Assembly (NCBI RefSeq): GCF_000633255.1
Contig: NZ_AYMJ01000020.1
Location: 1-64,000, forward strand
DNA from: Pseudomonas sp. H1h
Lineage (GTDB): Bacteria > Pseudomonadota > Gammaproteobacteria > Pseudomonadales > Pseudomonadaceae
Reading direction: 5' to 3'
DNA length: 64,000 bases
This document shows, one piece after another, positions 41,912-50,749 of this stretch. Position 1 is the first letter of the stretch; each line of letters opens with the position of its first letter. The notes below the pieces were generated by a model. That model was given only the letters and a program-made list of their open reading frames with translations, was not told the DNA's origin and did no database searches. The position numbers and the translations under genes were made by a program.

Positions 41912-42796
41912 TCAAACACTCCGCAACATGCGCCACAGCGCCAGGCAGCCGGTCACTTGCAACACCACGGCGATGATCAACATGGTCTGGCCACCGGAGT
42001 CATGCCACATACCCAACATGTAGCCGGGGTTGGTCAGCATGAAATAGCTCACCAGGATCACCGGCAGCGAACCCAGCACCCACGCCGTCATGCGCGTCTC
42101 GCCAGTGAGCGCGCGCAATTGCCGGGCGCCCTGATCTCGCTCGCGGATCAGCTTGATCAGGTTCTCCAGCAACTCGCTGGCGTTGCCGCCGTAGCGATGG
42201 TTGACCTTCAGCCCGAGAGCGAACATGCGCAGTTCGTCCTGCTCATAAAGCTCGGCAAAATCACTGACCGCATCCGGCAGATTGACGCCCAATTGCACGT
42301 TGCGCTGCACCCGGCCCATGGCTTTTTTCAGCGGATCGTCACTCGCCTCAATGCTGCCCATGACCGCATCACTCAAGGTGCGTCCGGACTTGAGGCTGCG
42401 CACGGTGTGGTCGAGCAGCTGCGGCAACTGCTCGATCATGCGCCTGATCCGCCGGTGGTACAGCCAGGAAATGTACAGACGCAAGACCAGTGGCGGCGCC
42501 AGCAGCATCGTCAGCAAACCGATCCAGCTCGCCAGCAGATAACCGAGAGCCATCGCCACGCCCCACAAGGTCAGCCAGAGGCCGAAGCGTTCGGTGGGAC
42601 GGCCCAGCCCGGCACGCAGAAACATCCGTTCAAGCCCGACCCAGGTCGGCTTTGGCGCGACCAGTTGTGGCTGTCCTGCCGCGAGGCGGTTGAGCACACG
42701 CTCGTTGCTGGTCTTGTGCACACCGTGCAGGAACAGCCAGATCGACAGCCCGAGCAGGATCAGGCAAAGCAGGATGAGAATGGCCGGTCCGATCAT
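41912..42796 (-). CDS. tadB: TadB, inner-membrane platform protein
   Basis: A 294-aa GspF-type protein: N-terminal helix (ILILLCLILLGLSIWLFL), central helix pair near residues 80-110, T2SSF domain 120-245 (QLPQLLDHTVRSLKSGRTLSDAV), two C-terminal helices. It is encoded directly behind tadA and one base ahead of tadC. Confidence 0.9.
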   Translation of the reverse strand: MIGPAILILLCLILLGLSIWLFLHGVHKTSNERVLNRLAAGQPQLVAPKPTWVGLERMFLRAGLGRPTERFGLWLTLWGVAMALGYLLASWIGLLTMLLAPPLVLRLYISWLYHRRIRRMIEQLPQLLDHTVRSLKSGRTLSDAVMGSIEASDDPLKKAMGRVQRNVQLGVNLPDAVSDFAELYEQDELRMFALGLKVNHRYGGNASELLENLIKLIRERDQGARQLRALTGETRMTAWVLGSLPVILVSYFMLTNPGYMLGMWHDSGGQTMLIIAVVLQVTGCLALWRMLRSV

Positions 42797-42814
42797 GATG
42801 TGCGTCCCATGCTG

Positions 42815-44083
42815 TCAGCCCAGGTTCGTCTCGTGCCGCAACTTGTCGCCAGCCGGGTTGACCGCTTCGCGCAGGAAGCCGAAACCGGTACGCCGATCCA
42901 GACGAAACAGGGTGTTGGTGACGTAGACGTCTTCACGAATGCCGACCACTTCCACCACCTCGCTGACGCAGCGCCGGCCGTCAGGCATGCGGGTCAGCTG
43001 GATGATCACGTCGAGGGCGGCGCAGATCATCTGGCGCAAGGTGCGCTCGGCGATGGAACGGCCGGTCAGGCCCACCAATGTCTCAAGACGCAACAACGCA
43101 TCCTGCGCATTGTTGGCGTGCACGGTGCTCATCGAACCGTCGTGGCCGGTGTTCATCGCTGTCAGCACATCGACCACTTCGACGCCGCGAATCTCGCCGA
43201 GGATGATCCGGTCGGGACGCATCCGCAGGGCGTTACGAATCAGGTCGCTGGCTTTGACCTCCCCGTGACCCTCGGCATTCGGCGGACGGGTTTCCAGGCG
43301 TACCACGTGCGGGTGGCCGAGTTGCAGTTCGGCGACGTCTTCGATGGTCACCAGCCGTTCGTGCGGGTTGATCAACTGGCTGAGAATGTTCAGCAGCGTG
43401 GTCTTGCCGGTGCCGGTGCCGCCGCTGATGAGCACGTTGCAGCGCTTGCCCACCGCCTCTTGAAGGAATTCGAAAATCGCCAGATCGATGGTCTGCATCG
43501 CCATCAGGTCACTGCTCTTGAGCATGTCCTTGCGAAATTTGCGGATCGACAGGCACGGGCCGTCGAGGGCAATCGGCGGAATGATCGCGTTGACCCGACT
43601 GCCATCCGGCAGACGCGCATCGACCATCGGCGAGGACTCGTCGAGGCGGCGCCCGAGTGGCGCAAGAATTCGTTGCATGACCCGCTCGACGTGATGCGCA
43701 TCGATAAAACGCAGGTCACTTTGGTGCAGCACGCCGTCGCGCTCGATGAATACCCGGTGCGGGCCGTTGACCAGAATCTCGGTCACCGACTGATCGCGCA
43801 GCAACACTTCCAGTGGACCGAAGCCGGTGAGTTCGTCGACGATCTCTTCGGCCAGCCGCTCCATCTCGTAACGGGAAATCGCCAGGTGCAGACGGGCGAT
43901 GTATTCGGCAACCTTGTCGGTGACAAACTGCGCCAGCAACTGACGCGAACCTTCCAGCAGGTTTTTCCCCGACTCCTCGATGGCATCGATGATGTAGCGG
44001 TGCAGGACCAGCTTCAGGCCTTCGTGATCGGAGTTGCCGGCCGGGCCATGTTGCACCGCGCCGAACAGTTTTTCCGCGCTCAT
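42815..44083 (-). CDS. tadA: TadA, secretion ATPase of the Flp pilus
   Basis: A 422-aa CpaF-type hexameric ATPase. It has an N-terminal domain (GPLEVLLRDQSVTEILVNG), Walker A GGTGTGKTT near residue 225, Asp box (VTIEDVAELQL), Walker B RMRPDRIILGEIRG and a His box (GSMSTVHANNAQDAL). It powers Flp subunit assembly at the inner membrane. Its ATG overlaps the tadZ stop by four bases. Confidence 0.94.
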   Translation of the reverse strand: MSAEKLFGAVQHGPAGNSDHEGLKLVLHRYIIDAIEESGKNLLEGSRQLLAQFVTDKVAEYIARLHLAISRYEMERLAEEIVDELTGFGPLEVLLRDQSVTEILVNGPHRVFIERDGVLHQSDLRFIDAHHVERVMQRILAPLGRRLDESSPMVDARLPDGSRVNAIIPPIALDGPCLSIRKFRKDMLKSSDLMAMQTIDLAIFEFLQEAVGKRCNVLISGGTGTGKTTLLNILSQLINPHERLVTIEDVAELQLGHPHVVRLETRPPNAEGHGEVKASDLIRNALRMRPDRIILGEIRGVEVVDVLTAMNTGHDGSMSTVHANNAQDALLRLETLVGLTGRSIAERTLRQMICAALDVIIQLTRMPDGRRCVSEVVEVVGIREDVYVTNTLFRLDRRTGFGFLREAVNPAGDKLRHETNLG

Positions 44084-45273
44084 GAGGTGCCTCGCAAGCG
44101 ATCGAACCAGGTGACGGCCTTCGGTTTGCTCAGTCCTTCGGAGCGTTTGGCCAGGCGCTCGCCGAGGGTGCGCAGGCTCTGCGTGAGTTTTTCCCGGGGG
44201 GCCAGTTCGAACAGGCTGACGCCCTGGTTCTTGGCGTTCAGGCGTACTTCAGCGTTGGCCGCCAGCACCGCGATCACTTCCAGGTTGAAGGTTTTGCCCA
44301 GGGTCTCGGCATCCGGTGCAACGCTGCCCAGATAGCCGTCCACCAGCAAACGGGCGTGGTCGAGTTTCATGCCTTTCTCTCGCCACAGATTGAGCACAGC
44401 GAGATTGCGGCGGCAGTTGATCACGTTCTGATCGGTGTACCACAGCAGCTTGTCGCAATGGCTGACAAACGTGCGCAAGGCTTCGCTGTCGGACTGTCCG
44501 GTGAGGTTCACGACGATGTGCTGGAAGTGCTGACGCAAGGCGCTGAGCAGCATGTACAGCTCGGCGGCGCTGGTGCTTTCCAGCGGCTCGTCGTTGCTGG
44601 CATATGCCAGTATTCGCAGGCCCCCGTCCGTACTGGTGAAGGCGCTGTCGATCAGGGTGGTGTCGAGCCTGCGCAAATGGCGCAAGGCATCGCCGAAGTG
44701 AAACGAACTCTCGAGCCCGAGCAGCGCCAGGCTGTCGCCACGGGGCAGGCCCAGATCCAGCAGCAGGGTTTGCTGGCCGCTTTTCTGTACCACCTGCGCC
44801 ATGTGGTTGCTCAGCAGTGCGCCGTCAGAATTGCTCTGTGTGCCGTACAACACCGTGAGGCCACCGAGCTGGGTGTTGGTGGCCACCGGTGGCAGGCGTT
44901 TGTTCAAGCGGCGCACCAGCCCGGCGACTTCACTGGCCCGCGAACCGTATGCCACGAAATCCCGGGCACCGGCGCGCATGGCATTGAGCACCAGTTGATT
45001 GTCCATGCCATCGCCAAGCGCAACGATGGCGAGCATCGGCTTGGCTTCCAGCGCACCCTCGATCAATGCACTCTGCGCCACCACATGGTCACGGTCCAGG
45101 CCCACGAACACCAGGCTGGCGAAGGTGACATCCACCAGCGCCAGCAACTCATCCAGGCTTCCGGCCCCGGCACTCACTACTTGCCCCAGCGGTGCGAGAG
45201 CGCCTTGCAGCCACTCCAGATCAGTGCTGTTGCGGGTGATCGCAAGAAACGTCTGGCTCAGGTTCTGGTTCAT
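44080..45273 (-). CDS. tadZ: TadZ/CpaE-like pilus localisation protein
   Basis: A 397-aa protein: N-terminal receiver-like domain (residues 1-125, without the phospho-acceptor pattern of true receivers), then a MinD/ParA-like domain. The deviant Walker A expected after VLYGT is not intact (QSNSDGALL, no Lys), while the LLLDLGLPRGDSL segment of Walker A-prime/B is recognisable. TadZ places the pilus machine at the cell pole. Four-base overlaps with rcpA and tadA show tight coupling. Confidence 0.85.
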   Translation of the reverse strand: MNQNLSQTFLAITRNSTDLEWLQGALAPLGQVVSAGAGSLDELLALVDVTFASLVFVGLDRDHVVAQSALIEGALEAKPMLAIVALGDGMDNQLVLNAMRAGARDFVAYGSRASEVAGLVRRLNKRLPPVATNTQLGGLTVLYGTQSNSDGALLSNHMAQVVQKSGQQTLLLDLGLPRGDSLALLGLESSFHFGDALRHLRRLDTTLIDSAFTSTDGGLRILAYASNDEPLESTSAAELYMLLSALRQHFQHIVVNLTGQSDSEALRTFVSHCDKLLWYTDQNVINCRRNLAVLNLWREKGMKLDHARLLVDGYLGSVAPDAETLGKTFNLEVIAVLAANAEVRLNAKNQGVSLFELAPREKLTQSLRTLGERLAKRSEGLSKPKAVTWFDRLRGTS

Positions 45274-46493
45274 TGGGACAACCCACTGCGCTTGTCGAAG
45301 TTACCGTTTTCAAGGAAGAACATGCGGTAGAAATTCGGGTCGTAGTTGCGCAGTTTCTCGCCCGGCAGCGACGGCAGTTGCGCATCCGCCGCGAGTGGCT
45401 GCACCAGGTGCGGGGTGACGATCATCAACAGTTCGCGCTCTTCGCGCTTGATCTGCGAGTCACGGAAAAACGCGCCAATCACCGGGATGTCGCCCAACCC
45501 CGGAAACTTGTTCACCTGCGAGGTGTTGGAGGTGCTGATCAAGCCACTGATGACAAAACTTTCGCCGTCGGCCAGCGACACGCTGGTATCGGTACGCCGT
45601 ACGGTCAGGGCCGGCACCGGGGTGCCGGCGATGGTAATCGCATTGGCGTAATCCAGCTCGCTGACTTCCGGGGCGACCTTCAGCGTCACGCGGTTGCGGT
45701 CGATGACGGTCGGGGTCAGGGTCAGGCGGATACCAAACTCCTTGTACTCGATGGTCACCGTGTCGCTGCCGGAGCTGGGCACCGGAATCGGGATTTCACC
45801 ACCGGCAAGAAAACTTGCGCTCTGCCCGCTCAGCGCCACCAGGCTCGGCCGCGCCAGGGTGTAGGCGAAGCCACTGCCTTCCAGCGCATTGATGATCGCC
45901 ATGGTCTTGCCGCCGATCCACGAGAAGTTGAACTGACCGTTGTCCACCGGCAACTTCGGCGTCGGAACGCCGCCGACGTTCGGCAGCGTGTTCGGAGAGC
46001 CAAACAGGAAGTTGCCGCGTACACCGATCAGCGAGGCCGTGGCTTCCTTGAGTTTGGTGCGGCTGACTTCGACGAAACGAATGTCGGTCTGCACTTGCGA
46101 GGGCAACGTCGGATCATCCGAAGGCATTCTGCTGGCGCTGGTCAATGCCGCGGTGGCGCTGCCTTTAACGAACACCATGCTCTGACGCGGCTCACTGGAG
46201 CACGAGGTCCAGACCATCAGACTGGTGGCGCCGGGAGCCACACCGGTCAGCAAAAACGAAGCGCTGCCAGTGTCATGCACATCGGCGATTTTCGGGTCGC
46301 CGATAGCCACGCGGGTGATTGCCACCGGCGACTGGATGTCCTGCTGGAACCCTTCGCCGATCTCGATCACCGCCGGCATACGGCCCAGCGCCGAGCAATT
46401 GCCCGTGGCCGCGATGGCCGCGTTCATCGACAGTCCCATCAGTATCAAGGCCCGGACTACAGGTTTTACTATCGGCCTGAATCGACTCTGCAT
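45270..46493 (-). CDS. rcpA: RcpA, outer-membrane secretin of the Tad system
   Basis: A 407-aa CpaC-type secretin. Signal peptide covers residues 1-29 (MNAAIAA). N0/BON-like region (VIEIGEGFQQDIQSPVAITRVAIGD), then the secretin domain with PSLVALSGQSASFLAGGEIPIP and VSLADGESFVISGLI ... GLGDIPVIGAFF. Start 46493 has AAGGA nine bases before it; an ATG at 46517 overlapping the rcpC stop (ATGA) would add eight residues and is the alternative. It forms the outer-membrane channel for the pilus. Confidence 0.9.
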   Translation of the reverse strand: MQSRFRPIVKPVVRALILMGLSMNAAIAATGNCSALGRMPAVIEIGEGFQQDIQSPVAITRVAIGDPKIADVHDTGSASFLLTGVAPGATSLMVWTSCSSEPRQSMVFVKGSATAALTSASRMPSDDPTLPSQVQTDIRFVEVSRTKLKEATASLIGVRGNFLFGSPNTLPNVGGVPTPKLPVDNGQFNFSWIGGKTMAIINALEGSGFAYTLARPSLVALSGQSASFLAGGEIPIPVPSSGSDTVTIEYKEFGIRLTLTPTVIDRNRVTLKVAPEVSELDYANAITIAGTPVPALTVRRTDTSVSLADGESFVISGLISTSNTSQVNKFPGLGDIPVIGAFFRDSQIKREERELLMIVTPHLVQPLAADAQLPSLPGEKLRNYDPNFYRMFFLENGNFDKRSGLSQ

Positions 46494-46513
46494 GCACGTG
46501 GATCCTTGCTCAG

Positions 46514-47446
46514 TCATGGGGCTTGTTGGGAAACCTGATTGCCGCGGATCACTTCCATCGGCGTGCGCGCATGGCCGCCAGTGGACGGCGTTTTCGGCGC
46601 GGCGCCCAGGGCCAGTTGCGTGAACTGAAAGAGTTGGCTGTTGGCGTTGTCCAGATGAGCCGGCGCCTGCTTTTCTCCGGCCCAGTATTTGGCCAGTCGC
46701 TGCTCCTCGCTGCTGCGCACGGCCAGGCGCAATGTGCCGACCTGGGTGGCGAGCATCATCCGGCTCAGCAATTGCTCAGGCACCGCCAGCACCACGGTGC
46801 GCGCGGCGATCCGGCGTTGATCCTGTTTGAGTTTGTCGTCGGCACTCAGGGCCGGAGTGGCTGGCTGGCCGTCGTTGGTCAGCCCGTATTGTTCACCGAC
46901 GCCGAGCACGCGCATGGCCGGCACGACGATCTGCGCCGATTGCTGCAGGTTGCTCGCGTCCTGGCGCAGATAGAGCAGGACGTCGACGTAGTCACCGGGA
47001 ATCAGTTGCCCGGCAGCGCCGATCACCTCATCCACCGCCACGGTCAGAGCGCGCTCGTCGCTGTGGATCATCCGCGCCAGCGATCCACCGGCCTCGAAGC
47101 TTTCATCGTTGAGCCAAGTGCCGGCGCTCAGGTGCCGCCAAGGGGTACGGCCCACTGCTTGATCGACGCTGGACAGGCTGCCGGCCGGGGCACTGCGCAG
47201 CTTTTCCAGCGCCACATCGGCAGCCGTCAACGGGGTGAAAGGCGGGACATCGTGCAACAGCACGACCACCGGCTGGCGGGTCTGGTCTTCGGCGGCGGCG
47301 ACGGTTTTTTCCACGACGACTGCCGGAGCGGCAGGCGCCTGGGCAACGGGCGCCGGCTGCCGACTGAGGACCAGGCCCCAGTAACCGACGATGATTGCTC
47401 CCAGCAGCAGCACTGCTGCAAGGGCCATGGTGACGCGACTGTTCAT
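46514..47446 (-). CDS. rcpC: RcpC/CpaB pilus assembly protein
   Basis: A 310-aa protein with one N-terminal membrane helix (residues 8-28), an Ala/Pro-rich linker, and a SAF domain (about 58-120, VVLLHDVPPFTPLTAADVALEKL) followed by the RcpC domain (ALTVAVDEVIGAAGQLIPGDYVDVLL). It is the first gene of the minus-strand tad operon; the start follows GGGAG. Divergent from the flp genes across a 335-bp regulatory region. Confidence 0.9.
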   Translation of the reverse strand: MNSRVTMALAAVLLLGAIIVGYWGLVLSRQPAPVAQAPAAPAVVVEKTVAAAEDQTRQPVVVLLHDVPPFTPLTAADVALEKLRSAPAGSLSSVDQAVGRTPWRHLSAGTWLNDESFEAGGSLARMIHSDERALTVAVDEVIGAAGQLIPGDYVDVLLYLRQDASNLQQSAQIVVPAMRVLGVGEQYGLTNDGQPATPALSADDKLKQDQRRIAARTVVLAVPEQLLSRMMLATQVGTLRLAVRSSEEQRLAKYWAGEKQAPAHLDNANSQLFQFTQLALGAAPKTPSTGGHARTPMEVIRGNQVSQQAP

Positions 47447-47781
47447 GACGGATCTCCCTTTCCTGCTGCACCGACAGCCTGTACTTCCTGATGAGAGAAT
47501 TTTTCGCGATCAGGCAGCTATGAACATGCAACTATTTCGCTATTTCCAAGCTAGCTGATCCGAGCCAAAACGCCATTACTGACAGGAAAATAACTCACTA
47601 AAGTATGAGTCTTGGCCAATTAACTGTAGGGACAGGGTCGACTAACGATCCGGTTAATCCTTTGTGATTAATTCGTTCTTACAGTTGTTGACCGGGGGTT
47701 TGTTGACAATGCTCTGATAGCACGGTGAAAACATGCCGCTGTAGCGTAGGATCGGCGCCAGAGGCGCAAAGGAGTGGACGT
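47447..47781. other. 335-bp divergent control region rcpC / flp
   Basis: No gene. It contains the palindrome at 47654-47671 and TTGACA at 47703-47708 with TGAAAA 17 bp downstream as a weak candidate promoter for flp. The AT content is higher than in the flanking genes. This is the expected target of PprB, by analogy to P. aeruginosa. Confidence 0.55.
47654..47671. promoter_or_regulatory. candidate operator TTAATC-N6-GATTAA
   Basis: Perfect inverted repeat TTAATC-CTTTGT-GATTAA in the middle of the rcpC/flp divergent region, 111 bp before the flp-1 codon group starts its ribosome-binding site. A dimeric activator such as PprB could bind here. Confidence 0.4.
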
Positions 47782-47988
47782 ATGATTCTCGAATATCTGT
47801 TGGCCAGAGCCCGCGTATTTCTCAAAAGCGAGGAAGGGGCATCGGCAATCGAGTACGCAATCGTGGTGGCAATGGTAGCCGTGGTCGTCGTGGTGTTTGT
47901 GACACCTGTCGGCAATAAGGTACTGGCGATTTTCAACGCAGTCCTGACCAGTCTCGGCGGCACGGCACAGGTCCGGCCTACGCCTTGA
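47782..47988 (+). CDS. flp: Flp-family type IVb pilin 1
   Basis: A 68-aa Flp prepilin. A leader of 20 residues ends in Gly, then ASAIEYAIVVAMVAVVVVVF, the class IVb N-terminus with Glu at +5 and Tyr at +6. A polar tail follows (PVGNKVLAIFNAVLTSLGG). The start follows AAGGAG. FppA is expected to cut after the Gly in EEG-ASAIEY. It is the major pilin candidate. Confidence 0.92.
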   Translation: MILEYLLARARVFLKSEEGASAIEYAIVVAMVAVVVVVFVTPVGNKVLAIFNAVLTSLGGTAQVRPTP

Positions 47989-48108
47989 TCGCTCTCCCTC
48001 CCTTCCCTTTCAGTGCCTGTGCGCGAATGAGTAAAAGCGCGCCCGGGCATTGACGAGGCCCCTGAATTTCCAGTGCCCGGTCACAGGCCGGGGCAAAGGA
48101 GAATGTTC

Positions 48109-48321
48109 ATGGCTCTTGAATATCTGCTGATGCGTGCCCGGGCGTTCCTGGCGAGTACTGAAGCGGCCTCGGCCATCGAGTATGCGATTGTGGTGGCCAT
48201 GGTAGCGGTGGTGGTCGTGGTGTTCGTGACTCCGGTGGGGGCCAAGGTGCTGGCGATTTTCAACAGCGTACTGGTGTCCCTCGGCGGTACTGCGCAGACA
48301 GCTCCGGTGCAGACGCCCTGA
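48109..48321 (+). CDS. Flp-family type IVb pilin 2 (Ala at -1)
   Basis: A 70-aa paralogue of the first pilin, nearly identical in its hydrophobic core (SAIEYAIVVAMVAVVVVVFVT). The residue before the expected cleavage point is Ala (STEA-ASAIEY) instead of Gly, and the tail ends TAPVQTP. The ATG at 48109 is preferred over 48103 because AGGAG then sits seven bases away. It lies 120 bp behind flp-1. It could be a minor pilin, processed slowly, or a spare copy. Confidence 0.88.
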   Translation: MALEYLLMRARAFLASTEAASAIEYAIVVAMVAVVVVVFVTPVGAKVLAIFNSVLVSLGGTAQTAPVQTP

Positions 48322-48387
48322 TGTGAGTCGCGTCCGGCGAATGTCGCGCTACACTCGATTGCACTTTCAGCTTCTCAGGGATTGCCC

Positions 48388-48795
48388 ATGACTGCTTCCT
48401 CATTACCCCGCCAACAGTTGCTTCTGGTTGACGATGAAGAGGACGCGTTGCTTGAGCTGGCCGAGTTACTGGAGGGCGAAGGCTTTGTCTGCCACACCGC
48501 GACATCGGTGAAACTCGCCCTGCATCACCTCACCCGGCATCCGGATATCGCCCTGGTGATCACCGATCTGCGCATGCCGGAGGAGTCTGGCATGTCGCTG
48601 ATCAAACGCCTGCGCGAACACACTTCGCGCCAGCATCTGCCGGTCATCGTCACGTCCGGGCACGCCGACATGGAGGACGTCAGCGACATGCTGCGCCTGC
48701 AGGTGCTGGACCTGTTTCGCAAGCCGATCTACCACGTGCGCCTGCTGGAAACCCTGGACAATCTGTTCCCCAAACCGAAGACGCAGGCCGGGTAA
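48388..48795 (+). CDS. stand-alone response-regulator receiver protein
   Basis: A 135-aa single receiver domain: acidic pocket LLVDDEEDA, phospho-acceptor Asp in VITDLRMPEESGM (about D60), Thr/Ser switch in VIVTSGHADMED and Lys in RKPIYHV. There is no output domain. It lies between the pilin genes and pprB, so it may take part in PprA/PprB phosphotransfer. The start follows AGGGA. Confidence 0.82.
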   Translation: MTASSLPRQQLLLVDDEEDALLELAELLEGEGFVCHTATSVKLALHHLTRHPDIALVITDLRMPEESGMSLIKRLREHTSRQHLPVIVTSGHADMEDVSDMLRLQVLDLFRKPIYHVRLLETLDNLFPKPKTQAG

Positions 48796-48855
48796 TTCAG
48801 GCGAAGTGTTTTTGGAAGAATTGACTGCCTGCCCGCGATGGACAGGCAATCGGGA

Positions 48856-49641
48856 TCAGTGTGCGGTTACACGCTGACGAGCCGCCGAAGCGCTGGGGGA
48901 AAGCGCCAATGCCAACTGCGTGCGGTTGTGCATGTGGGTCAGGCGCAACACCTGCGAGACATACAGCTTCACGGTGTTTTCAGTGATGCCCAACTCACAG
49001 GCGATCTGATAGTTGGTCTGCCCTTTGCCCACCAGACGCGCCACATCCAGTTGCCGTGGCGACAACTGATTGAAGATAGCCGGGATCTCCTGTTCCGCCT
49101 CGTGAGCATCGCCGCCGAGCATATCGCTGACCACCGCCGCCGGGCTGCGTCGAACCTTGTCCAGGTCCTGGTAGAGATCGTCGATGGACTCGGAAAGAAA
49201 TTGCAGCTTCTGGTTCAGGTGGCCCAACTGCACATTCTTGTGCCGCTCCTGCAGGGCCGCTTCTTGACGCTTCACGCCCTCGAGCAGTTCATCCAGATCG
49301 ATCGGCTTCTGGTAGTAATCGGCGATGCCTGCGCGCAGCGCCTTGATCACATCCTGTTTATCGGCGCGACCGGTGAGCATGATTGCTTCGAACACCCGGT
49401 GTTTGCCGCTGATACGTTGCAGCGCCTGCACCAACTGGATGCCGTCCATGTCCGGCATATGCAGATCGCTCAGCACCAGGCCGATTTCGGCGTCTTCGCT
49501 GAAACGCTCGATCGCCTGCTGGCTGGATTCACACGGCACACAGCGGTAGCCGCTGCTTTCGAGAAACTCGCACAACTCTTCGACGATCAGCGGTTGATCA
49601 TCGACCACGAGCACCTTTACCGCAGACGTAAGCTTGTTCAC
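48856..49641 (-). CDS. pprB: PprB-type response regulator (receiver + LuxR HTH)
   Basis: A 261-aa regulator. The receiver covers residues 8-125 (VVDDQPLIVEE, LSDLHMPDMDGIQ with the Asp near 59, YYQKPID), followed by a coiled-coil linker and a LuxR-type helix-turn-helix at about 195-250 (LSPRQLDVARLVGKGQTNYQIACELGI). In P. aeruginosa PprB activates flp-tad and other surface-adhesin genes; here it sits between the pilins and the peptidase gene. Confidence 0.88.
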   Translation of the reverse strand: MNKLTSAVKVLVVDDQPLIVEELCEFLESSGYRCVPCESSQQAIERFSEDAEIGLVLSDLHMPDMDGIQLVQALQRISGKHRVFEAIMLTGRADKQDVIKALRAGIADYYQKPIDLDELLEGVKRQEAALQERHKNVQLGHLNQKLQFLSESIDDLYQDLDKVRRSPAAVVSDMLGGDAHEAEQEIPAIFNQLSPRQLDVARLVGKGQTNYQIACELGITENTVKLYVSQVLRLTHMHNRTQLALALSPSASAARQRVTAH

Positions 49642-49759
49642 GAACTACTCCATTGCTCGGGCCAAAGCTGACTTTTTCTACACTTTGGCGGTGTAACGAC
49701 TTCATTTGAAAGTAGACGCACTTTCCGACTATGTACATAGGACTAGTGGCAACTGGCGA

Positions 49760-50230
49760 CTAATGGATCCAATGGATCGAAACCAGTACACCCATCAGCA
49801 CGAACGGTGCAAATGGCAGCTTTTTTGACGCTCTAGGCTCTAAATATCGAAGATGTTGCCTAAGTCCTTGACTCATATGAAGCCAGACTCTTGGCGCAAC
49901 GAGCAGCCACAAGAGACTGGCGACGCCAGCGCCGATAAACGCACAAAGAATGAACAAACCGTTCGTCGCAAGACCCATGGCTGTCATTAATTTCACATCC
50001 CCGGCGCCCATTCGTCCCATCAAATAGCCCGGTACGGTCAGCACCAGCGCGATCACGCCAGCCCAGAGTCCCGCCTGCACATCGGCCCCGAGCCAGGTCG
50101 TGCCGGTCACCCACAGGTAAATCAGCGCCAGCGCTCCCGCACCCAATGTCAGCACATTGGAGATACGCCGTTGACGGGCATCCTGGGCTGCGCACAGCGC
50201 TAGCCAGATCAGGAGAACTAAACTCTGCAT
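49760..50230 (-). CDS. fppA: FppA prepilin peptidase (TadV type)
   Basis: A 156-aa membrane aspartyl protease without the N-methylation domain of PilD. The catalytic pair is D17 (AAQDARQRR) and D78 (GAGDVKLM, the GxGD motif). About six membrane segments. It cleaves the Flp leader peptides and probably those of the TadE/F pseudopilins. Confidence 0.9.
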   Translation of the reverse strand: MQSLVLLIWLALCAAQDARQRRISNVLTLGAGALALIYLWVTGTTWLGADVQAGLWAGVIALVLTVPGYLMGRMGAGDVKLMTAMGLATNGLFILCAFIGAGVASLLWLLVAPRVWLHMSQGLRQHLRYLEPRASKKLPFAPFVLMGVLVSIHWIH

Positions 50231-50305
50231 CCGGTTAAATCCGTCCGATTTTGCTGAATGATTCTATGCTGATACTACGCAGTGCACGTCAGGGTAGACG
50301 CAGTC

Positions 50306-50749
50306 ATGAAAACCGGCTTCGCAAAATCACAGGCAGGCGCAGTGGCGATCGAGTTCGCCCTGGTATTCGTGATTTTTTTCGCAGTGTTCTACGCGCTGGT
50401 CAGCTACAGCCTGCCGTTTCTATTGATGCAGAGCTTCAATGAGGCGACGTCCGAAGCGGTGCGCCGCAGCGTCGCGGTCGATCCCAATACTCCCGGCTAT
50501 GCCTCCGTGGTGGTGAGCACCGCCAACGCCGCGTTGACCCAGCAATTGCAATGGACATCAACGCTGAACCTGGTAGTGGGCGTCGATACCTCAGCGGTGT
50601 ATGACGCCACTCAGGGCACACTGACGGTCAGCGTCAACTACCCCACCAGCAAGCTCAATCAGATCATCCCGTTTCTGGTGTTGCCGGGCGTGGGCGCCGT
50701 ACCCAGCCTGCCCGCTAACCTCACCGCCACGTCGAGCCTGAAATTTTGA
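50306..50749 (+). CDS. TadE/TadF-type pseudopilin
   Basis: A 147-aa minor pilin of the TadE family. The short leader ends KSQAG, then AVAIEFALVFVIFFAVFYAL, a membrane helix with Glu at +5. A beta-rich outer part follows (residues 45-147). It starts at the ATG 50306 with a weak AGGG site. Its stop overlaps the start of the PprA gene (TTGA). Together with TadG it would initiate pilus assembly. Confidence 0.82.
   Translation: MKTGFAKSQAGAVAIEFALVFVIFFAVFYALVSYSLPFLLMQSFNEATSEAVRRSVAVDPNTPGYASVVVSTANAALTQQLQWTSTLNLVVGVDTSAVYDATQGTLTVSVNYPTSKLNQIIPFLVLPGVGAVPSLPANLTATSSLKF

Noticed and set aside
41957..44335. 792-codon open frame on the plus strand
   Set aside because: Complete antisense shadow of tadB, tadA and the start of tadZ; the residues are His/Gln/Arg-rich as expected from reading GC-rich codons backwards.
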